DNA of 64,000 nucleotides. It comes from CAYNEI01 sp964396185 (lineage in GTDB: Archaea > Thermoplasmatota > SW-10-69-26). A program made the position numbers and the translations under genes. The stretch lies in NCBI GenBank assembly GCA_964396185.1, contig CAYNEI010000001.1, forward strand, positions 124,001 to 188,000, given 5' to 3'. Positions within the stretch are counted from its first letter, which is position 1, and the number at the start of each line of letters is the position of its first letter. The notes under the pieces were generated by a model. That model was not told the DNA's origin, ran no database searches, and was given only the letters and a program-made list of their open reading frames with translations. Shown one piece after another: positions 59,507-64,000 of the stretch.

Positions 59507-59541
59507 AACAGCTCATCGCTCGGAGCGCTCAACGACCGAGC

Positions 59542-60258
59542 TCACCAACCGCCACCCCAGTCGCCATCCCAGTCACCGTCGAAGCCCCATGAGTCGTCGA
59601 AGGCGAAAGCTTGCCCGGTCACCGCGTCCACGATGGCGAAGGCGAAGGCACCACCCTCCTCGTTGTGACCGAAGGCGACGATCACCCATGCCGCGTTCTC
59701 CTCAGGATCCTCGCGGCCCAGGGCCATCACGAGGCTGTGGTCGTCGGACTCGCGAGCCTCTTGCAGCCGGTCGCTGCGGTCCATGGCGCGCTCCATGGCC
59801 TCGTCCGAGTCGATCCTCCACTCCCCGACGGGCACGAGGTCCTCCTCGCGCTCGTCGGTCTCCGTGGCGAGGACCTCGCCGTCCTCGTCCACGGCGACGC
59901 CGAACTGCTCGCCGGGCTTGGAGTCTGCGATGAAGACGTAGAGCCACACCGCGCACCGGCCATCACCGACCTGATCGTCGCTCTCCGTGGCTGACCAGTA
60001 CGCCGCCCCGCGGTGCTCACCGGATGGCGCGGCCCAATCATCGTAGGGACCATCCCAGTCACCGACGAAGGGTCCCTCGACCCCGACGATGGACGCAAGC
60101 TCTGCATCTGACGCCCACCCTTGGGCCTCCTGTTCTGCGGTGCTCAGCTCCCCCTTGGCCGTGGCCGCAGAGGCCGAGCCGATGCAACCGGCGAGCACCG
60201 GGGCTGCCAGCAGGAGGCTTACGATCACGGCGGTACGGATGCTCTTGGACCCATCCAT
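59542..60258 (-). CDS. Lipoprotein, paralogue of the next gene
   Basis: 238 residues. MDGSKSIRTAVIVSLLLAAP leads to VLAGC, a lipobox with Cys25. The mature part is acidic and contains ELASIVGVEGPF, VWLYVFIADSKPGEQFGV and AIVDAVTGQAFAF, all matching positions in the lipoprotein at 60380-61072. The C-terminus is a run of Trp/Gly/Asp (DGDWDGDWGGGW). Topology: lipid-anchored outside the cell. GTTTAAAC at 60281-60288 is at TATA distance. Function unknown; a small ligand-binding or PepSY-like role is conceivable. Confidence 0.83.
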   Translation of the reverse strand: MDGSKSIRTAVIVSLLLAAPVLAGCIGSASAATAKGELSTAEQEAQGWASDAELASIVGVEGPFVGDWDGPYDDWAAPSGEHRGAAYWSATESDDQVGDGRCAVWLYVFIADSKPGEQFGVAVDEDGEVLATETDEREEDLVPVGEWRIDSDEAMERAMDRSDRLQEARESDDHSLVMALGREDPEENAAWVIVAFGHNEEGGAFAFAIVDAVTGQAFAFDDSWGFDGDWDGDWGGGW

Positions 60259-60280
60259 GACCGAGCCACGCCTTCGGAGA

Positions 60281-60288
60281 GTTTAAAC
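60281..60288 (-). promoter_or_regulatory. TATA box GTTTAAAC of the first paralogous lipoprotein gene
   Basis: Perfect 8-bp palindrome centred about 27 nt before ATG 60258; leaderless spacing. Confidence 0.55.
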
Positions 60289-60379
60289 GCTTCCGCGATG
60301 GCGTTGAAACATCCCCGATGGATGCTGCTGGCGGGTCCGAGGCGCGCGCGTGGTTCGGTGAAGCCGCATGCTGCTCGCG

Positions 60380-61072
60380 CTAGCGATCCCAGCTGGAACC
60401 CCAGTCCCCGGCGTTGCCGAAGCCGCCCTCTGCCTGGAGGACGTCGCCCGTGACCGCGTCGATGACAGCCATGCCGCCACCGCCGCCGGACATGTCCCCG
60501 CCACCGCCGGCGATGTACCAGACCGGGTTGGCATAGCTCCCGTCGTTGACGAGCACCATAGCCAGGCCGTAGTAGGCCTTGTCCGTTCCTTGGGCCAGAC
60601 CCTCGCTGGCGTCCATGGCCTTGGCGGTGGCCTCGTCGGAGTCGATCGCCCAATCACCCAGCGCCGGAGCGTTCTGGTCGTCGCGGCTGGTGCACTCCTG
60701 GATCGTCGAGCCGTCCGCGTCGAGCACGATGACGCGGATGCCGGGCTCCTGGTCGGAGTCGTACATGTAGGCCCAGACCTCGCTGCGACCGTCCCCGACG
60801 TTGCCGTCCTCGCTGGCTCGGTCCCAGTAGTCGCCCTCGCAGGCGGCCTGGGCGACGTTCGAGGCCATGCCGTGGCTGAAGAAGTTCCCCTCCATGCCCA
60901 TGATGGCCACGAGTTCAGCATCAGGAGCCCAGGCCTGCGCCTTCTCGTCGGCCGTGGCTTGCTGTTCTTGAGCCGTGGCCGCTTCGGCTCCACCGATGCA
61001 TCCTGCCAAGACTGGCGTGGCCAGAAGGAGGGCGATCACGAGCAATGCGCCGGGCGTAAGCCTCTCTCGCAT
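60380..61072 (-). CDS. Lipoprotein, paralogue of the previous gene
   Basis: 230 residues from ATG 61072. MRERLTPGALLVIALLLATP leads to VLAGCIGGAEAATAQ; the VLAGCIGxAxAATA segment is nearly the same as in the neighbour at 59542. Shared blocks include DAELVAIMGMEG, EVWAYMYDSDQEPGIRV, WAIDSDEATAKAMD and AVIDAVTGDVLQAEGG, so this is a tandem duplication. The C-terminal third is glycine-rich (GGGGDMSGGGGG). A GGTTTTAACC box near 61093-61102 lies about 26 nt before the ATG. Function unknown. Confidence 0.83.
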   Translation of the reverse strand: MRERLTPGALLVIALLLATPVLAGCIGGAEAATAQEQQATADEKAQAWAPDAELVAIMGMEGNFFSHGMASNVAQAACEGDYWDRASEDGNVGDGRSEVWAYMYDSDQEPGIRVIVLDADGSTIQECTSRDDQNAPALGDWAIDSDEATAKAMDASEGLAQGTDKAYYGLAMVLVNDGSYANPVWYIAGGGGDMSGGGGGMAVIDAVTGDVLQAEGGFGNAGDWGSSWDR

Positions 61073-61141
61073 GGATGCTCGACGGGTCGAGGGGGTTAAA
61101 ACCGTTCTCGTAAGGTTCCTGAAACGTCGTGGGGGAACACA

Positions 61142-61168
61142 ACCACAACGGCACAAAGGACACCACGG
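61142..61168. repeat. Locus E, left arm
   Basis: CACAACG, CACAAAG and CACCACG words spaced 8 and 9 nt. It matches the reverse complement of the right arm (62111-62137) at 21 of 27 bases and the locus A arms almost as well. Confidence 0.7.
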
Positions 61169-61333
61169 CAGCATGAGATGGCCAAAGGAGCCCGAAAGGG
61201 ATGCGAGTTACCCGGCGAACTACCCCCAGGTGACGCCGGATCCCCGCCCAGTTGACCGCCGATCCAATCCTGGTTCGCCGGGCATCCCCGGCACCATCGA
61301 CATCCACCGTATGGCCACCCTTGAGGCGAAAAC

Positions 61334-61341
61334 CTATATAG
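61334..61341 (+). promoter_or_regulatory. TATA box of the locus E toxin-antitoxin pair
   Basis: CTATATAG, 37 nt before ATG 61374. It lies downstream of the alternative in-frame ATG 61311, which argues for ATG 61374 as the real start. Confidence 0.6.
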
Positions 61342-61373
61342 GGTTAGATACAGATACAATTGCAGGTAATTGG

Positions 61374-61646
61374 ATGACCTCCATCACCATCCGGGACGAC
61401 GTGAAACAGGAGCACGAGGCGCTCAAGCCCGAGTCGCTCACCTGGAACGACTACATGCGCATCGTGGCCCAGAGCATCGACCCGGATCGCTTCACCGAGC
61501 TGGTCGAGGCCTTCTACCAGGCACAGTACGGAGACGCCGTCGAGCGCGCTCGGGAGAGATACGGTAAGGCCCGCGAGGATCCCAGCCACCTGTTGAGCGC
61601 GGAGGAGGCCCGACGCCGGGTGCGTGAGGCCAAGGGCGACGCATGA
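61374..61646 (+). CDS. Antitoxin-like protein of the locus E pair
   Basis: 90 residues from ATG 61374. It begins with a short beta-strand (MTSITIRDDVKQEHEALKPE) and a helix as in RHH/AbrB-like small antitoxins, then a charged helical tail (ERARERYGKAREDPSHLLSA). The final codons overlap the next ATG (ATGA), the coupled antitoxin-toxin arrangement. It is not similar to the pair at 42262. The whole pair lies between the inverted arms of locus E. Confidence 0.72.
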   Translation: MTSITIRDDVKQEHEALKPESLTWNDYMRIVAQSIDPDRFTELVEAFYQAQYGDAVERARERYGKAREDPSHLLSAEEARRRVREAKGDA

Positions 61647-61999
61647 TCTTGCTCGTGCGCGAGATCCCCCTGGATCCCCAGGACCCCGAGTACGACGTCC
61701 GGTACGCCCCGGAGGTCATCGGTGAAATCGCGGCAAGGGATGATGCAGAGGAGCTCATGGATGAGTTAGAGGAGGTGCTCTCCGTCACGCCCTACATGCC
61801 ACCAGGCAAGCGGAGCAAGAAGATCGAAGGCGCAAGCGGTCTTCGCCGGTACCGCCCGCACATCGACAACGACACACGCGTCTTCTACGCGGTCGAGGAC
61901 GACGAGGTCTGGATCCTTGGCTTGCACCCCCGAAAGAAGGCCTACCGGCGACAGAACATCGAGACCGCTCTGACTCGGTTCCGGCGGGCGCAGGAGTAG
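61643..61999 (+). CDS. RelE/ParE-like toxin of the locus E pair
   Basis: 118 residues. The pattern VRYAPEVIGEIAARDDAEEL (helical start) and KKIEGASGLRRYRPHIDNDTR, then VFYAVEDDEVWILGLHPRKK fits the RelE/ParE superfamily, ending with a basic KKAYRR segment. It starts inside the antitoxin stop. It could be an mRNA interferase; catalytic residues cannot be confirmed by eye. It ends about 110 nt before the right arm of locus E. Confidence 0.78.
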   Translation: MILLVREIPLDPQDPEYDVRYAPEVIGEIAARDDAEELMDELEEVLSVTPYMPPGKRSKKIEGASGLRRYRPHIDNDTRVFYAVEDDEVWILGLHPRKKAYRRQNIETALTRFRRAQE

Positions 62000-62110
62000 A
62001 CGACAGCACGCTCGTTCGGCATGGCCATAATCAACCCCACAAGCAGGAAGAGGACGCGTACCCGGACCCCACCCTCACCGCGCCCTCTACCGGGCGTCGG
62101 ATTCTCTCGT

Positions 62111-62137
62111 CCTTCGTGCTCGTTGTGCCCTTGTGGT
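62111..62137. repeat. Locus E, right arm
   Basis: The reverse complement carries CACAAGG, CACAACG and CACGAAG words spaced 8 and 9 nt. It ends 8 nt before the stop codon of the convergent FAD oxidoreductase gene. Confidence 0.7.
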
Positions 62138-62145
62138 GGATCGGT

Positions 62146-63297
62146 TCACCCAAGCGCGAACCCTTCACGCACCTCGAAGGGCTCTTGGAGGCCCTCGAAG
62201 CGCCCGGGATCCAGGTTGTGCGCGGGGTGCGGGGGGTCTCGGTCGAGCAGCAGGTGGGCGGCGATCTCGCCCAATGCGGGGCTTCGCATGAACCCGAACC
62301 CGTTCCCGCCTGCGCAGACATGCACGCCCTCCAGGCCCGGGAGGGGGCCCACCAGGGGCCGGGCATCCGGCGTGCCTGCCTCGTAGCCCGCCCAAGCGCG
62401 CACGGGCTTGGCTTTAGCGATGGTGGGCCAGCGGTGGGCCAGGCGGGCCGCGAGGTGCTCGCTCAGGCCAGCATCCGCGCGCGGGGGTGCATCGAGATCC
62501 TGGTTGGAGAGGTCCGTGCCGTTGCCCGCCACCACCTTGCTGGGCCCCTCGGGACGCCAGTACGTGTGGTGGACGCAGTCGTGCACGCACGGTCCGTGGA
62601 TCTCGCCGGCGCCGTGCTCGAACGCGGTGGCTTGGGCCCGGTAGGCCTGCAGCGGGAGCGGGGCGGCCAGGTCCGCCAGGAGATCAGGCGTCCACACCCC
62701 GCACGCCACGAGGATCCGGTCCGCGGTGAGCTGGCCGCCATCAGCGAGTTCCACGCGGCCTGGCTCGACCTTGGCGATAGGCTGCCGGGTCCACAGCTCA
62801 GCACCCCGAGCGGTGGCTTGGTCGAGCATGGCGTTGACGGCGTCCGTGGTGACCGCCCACCCGTCCCGCTCGGTCACCACGCAGCGCTCGCTCTCGCGGG
62901 CCTGGAGGTGCTCGCAGCCCGGGATCGAGGAGAGCTCCCCTGGGGCCACCTCGCTGACGTCGAGGCCTTGGGCGCGCCAGATGCGAAGCGAGCGATCCAT
63001 GGCCTGATCGTCCTCCGGGCCAGTGATGAGCAGGCCACCGGTCTCGTGGTAGCTGAACCGGCCTCCGGCGCGCTCGTCGAGCTCTTTGAACGCGGTGATG
63101 CTGGCCTCCACGAGCGCGATGTCTTCGGGGTGCCAGAGCAGCCGGTTGACCAGGCCGGCCCCCTGGGGGCTGGTGCCGCTGCAGGCCTGGCCCCGGTCGA
63201 CGACCAGGACGTCCTCGCAACCGAGCTCGGTGAGCTGCCACGCCGTGGCAGCGCCCAGAGCACCTGCACCGACGATGAGGACCTCTGCATCCGTCAC
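62146..63297 (-). CDS. FAD-dependent oxidoreductase (DAO family)
   Basis: 383 residues from GTG 63297. The N-terminal dinucleotide-binding motif is VLIVGAGALGAATAWQLTEL (residues 5-24), with the FAD-ribose-binding VVDRG that follows; GGLLITGPEDD and CAGGNGFGFMRSPALGE near the C-terminus are typical of the D-amino-acid oxidase/sarcosine-glycine oxidase group. It oxidises an amine or amino acid with FAD in the cytoplasm; the substrate is unknown. Its stop lies 8 nt from the right arm of locus E, so, like guaAb at locus A, it sits right beside a cassette end. Confidence 0.92.
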   Translation of the reverse strand: MTDAEVLIVGAGALGAATAWQLTELGCEDVLVVDRGQACSGTSPQGAGLVNRLLWHPEDIALVEASITAFKELDERAGGRFSYHETGGLLITGPEDDQAMDRSLRIWRAQGLDVSEVAPGELSSIPGCEHLQARESERCVVTERDGWAVTTDAVNAMLDQATARGAELWTRQPIAKVEPGRVELADGGQLTADRILVACGVWTPDLLADLAAPLPLQAYRAQATAFEHGAGEIHGPCVHDCVHHTYWRPEGPSKVVAGNGTDLSNQDLDAPPRADAGLSEHLAARLAHRWPTIAKAKPVRAWAGYEAGTPDARPLVGPLPGLEGVHVCAGGNGFGFMRSPALGEIAAHLLLDRDPPHPAHNLDPGRFEGLQEPFEVREGFALG

Positions 63298-63372
63298 GCG
63301 GGGCCAGGCGTGGCTTGGGCCAAGAGGGTTGCTCCACCCTCCCGGGGGGCGCCTGTCCCGGGGGACCGTGAG

Positions 63373-63380
63373 GCTTAAAG
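63373..63380 (+). promoter_or_regulatory. TATA box of the final lipoprotein gene
   Basis: GCTTAAAG centred 27 nt before ATG 63404; leaderless spacing. Confidence 0.55.
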
Positions 63381-63403
63381 GAGAGCCCTGGCCTCCCCGG
63401 CTT

Positions 63404-63952
63404 ATGCGGAGCTGGCTCACGGCTTCCGGTCTGGTAGCGCTCGTCTTGACCGCCGGGTGCCTCGGGGGCGTGGACGCTGCCGAGATCCCGGACCAGACCC
63501 TCTCCCAGGAGGGATGGGAGCTCAAAAGCGAGGAGCGCGACAGCGTCGTGCTGGGCATGGGCGAGAAGGTCTCCCGCGAGTACGGCAAGCGTGGCGGGGT
63601 CGCCGGTGTCATGGGCGTGATGGTCGTGACCGTCAACGACGTGCCCCTGGTGGATGAGAAGAAGTTCATCCCGGGTGCGCTCGAGGAGGTTGAGAAGAGC
63701 CAGGGCATCCAGTTCGAGGAGACCGGAACCACCCAGCTCAGCCTGACCAACCTCGACACCACGGTCTCAGCCACCGAGTACCGGGTCACCAAGGACAACC
63801 TGAACGGGGACGCGGTCCTCTTCACGCCGAACTGCGGCTCGTTCGTCGTCGTGGTGGGCTACGGCGCCAGCGGTGCCGGAGGGGTGGGCTTCGGGGGGGA
63901 GTCGAACTTCTCCCAAGAGGCCCAGCGCGTGGCTCGGACCGTTGCCTGCTAG
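63404..63952 (+). CDS. Small lipoprotein, unknown function
   Basis: 182 residues. MRSWLTASGLVALVLTAGCL is a lipoprotein signal with TAGC and Cys19. The mature domain has GVAGVMGVMVVTVNDVPLVD and TTVSATEYRVTKD segments with mostly beta structure, and two further cysteines (about 149 and 182, the last residue) that may form a disulfide. A GGASGAGGVGFGG stretch lies near the C-terminus. It is divergent from the FAD oxidoreductase gene (107 bp between starts). No family recognised. Confidence 0.8.
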   Translation: MRSWLTASGLVALVLTAGCLGGVDAAEIPDQTLSQEGWELKSEERDSVVLGMGEKVSREYGKRGGVAGVMGVMVVTVNDVPLVDEKKFIPGALEEVEKSQGIQFEETGTTQLSLTNLDTTVSATEYRVTKDNLNGDAVLFTPNCGSFVVVVGYGASGAGGVGFGGESNFSQEAQRVARTVAC

Positions 63953-64000
63953 CCGCCACCGGCGCGCGGGGGTGGGTCGGGATGCCCCAGCGACGGGATG

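Larger units (their letters stand above)
61073..61373. other. 301-bp spacer: promoters and left arm of locus E
   Basis: Holds the promoter of the lipoprotein (minus strand), the left arm of locus E (61142-61168) and the toxin-antitoxin promoter at its right end, with CTATATAG at 61334-61341. It has no credible gene. The segment from about 61330 to 61373 is unusually AT-rich for this genome. Confidence 0.55.

Noticed and set aside
61311..61373. ATG 61311 as the start of the locus E antitoxin
   Set aside because: The CTATATAG box lies between it and ATG 61374, so the transcript would not include 61311.
62116..63378. Plus-strand frame of 420 codons opposite the FAD oxidoreductase
   Set aside because: The minus strand has the dinucleotide-binding motif and family signatures; the plus frame is a shadow that starts inside the repeat arm.

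Overview
The window is about 64 kb of very GC-rich DNA from an archaeon. Archaeal hallmarks are a complete archaellum cluster (three archaellins, a fused ArlC/E, ArlF, G, H, I, J), the stand-alone ATP-pyrophosphatase subunit of GMP synthase, archaeal TATA-like boxes about 25-30 nt upstream of many start codons (leaderless transcription), and many lipobox (LAGC/TAGC) surface lipoproteins. A bacterial-type GyrA, a haloarchaea-like cytochrome b/Rieske/blue-copper cluster and moderately acidic proteins point to the Euryarchaeota, either Thermoplasmatota (Poseidoniales-like) or a relative of Halobacteria. This placement is inferred from gene content, not from a tree.

Layout. 1-17186 (minus strand): two translationally coupled giant secreted-protein genes; the second runs off the left edge after more than 3100 codons. 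17410-19993 (minus): a membrane-anchored secreted protein and a lipoprotein. 20223-24241 (plus): a membrane-bound blue copper protein, a small two-helix membrane protein, a Tat-dependent Rieske protein, split cytochrome b (b6-like plus subunit IV-like) and a membrane-tethered redoxin, which together look like a quinol:blue-copper oxidoreductase. 24369-35577: mixed housekeeping and accessory genes (cold-shock protein, secreted protein, CDF transporter, pteridine-reductase-like SDR, GMP synthase subunit B, GxxExxY protein, MBL hydrolase, lone antitoxin, Nudix-MBL fusion, subtilase). 35718-42083 (minus): a seven-gene suf operon, Rrf2 regulator-sufB-C-D-S-U-T. 42262-44801: a toxin-antitoxin pair, a lone antitoxin paralogue, an ArsR/SRPBCC pair and a membrane protein. 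44924-49276: gyrA, a small membrane protein and an M29 aminopeptidase. 49721-58453 (plus): the archaellum cluster. 58613-63952: membrane protein, two paralogous lipoproteins, a second toxin-antitoxin-like pair, an FAD-dependent oxidoreductase and a lipoprotein.

The most unusual feature is a set of five loci (30309-30862, 33601-33712, 49306-49516, 54941-55047, 61142-62137) with the same architecture: two roughly 26-48 nt arms in inverted orientation, each made of three or four copies of a short word (CACAACG, CACAGGG, CACGGAG or GCGGAG) spaced 8-10 nt apart. The word differs between loci but matches between the two arms of a locus. Two loci enclose small genes (a GxxExxY protein; an antitoxin/toxin pair); the other three enclose no gene, and one of these sits inside the archaellum operon. 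They look like a family of interspersed inverted-repeat cassettes. Other notable points are a sufU gene with no canonical start codon, twin perfect palindromes around the TATA box and start codon of the arsR gene, and a palindromic core promoter that appears to serve two divergent genes.
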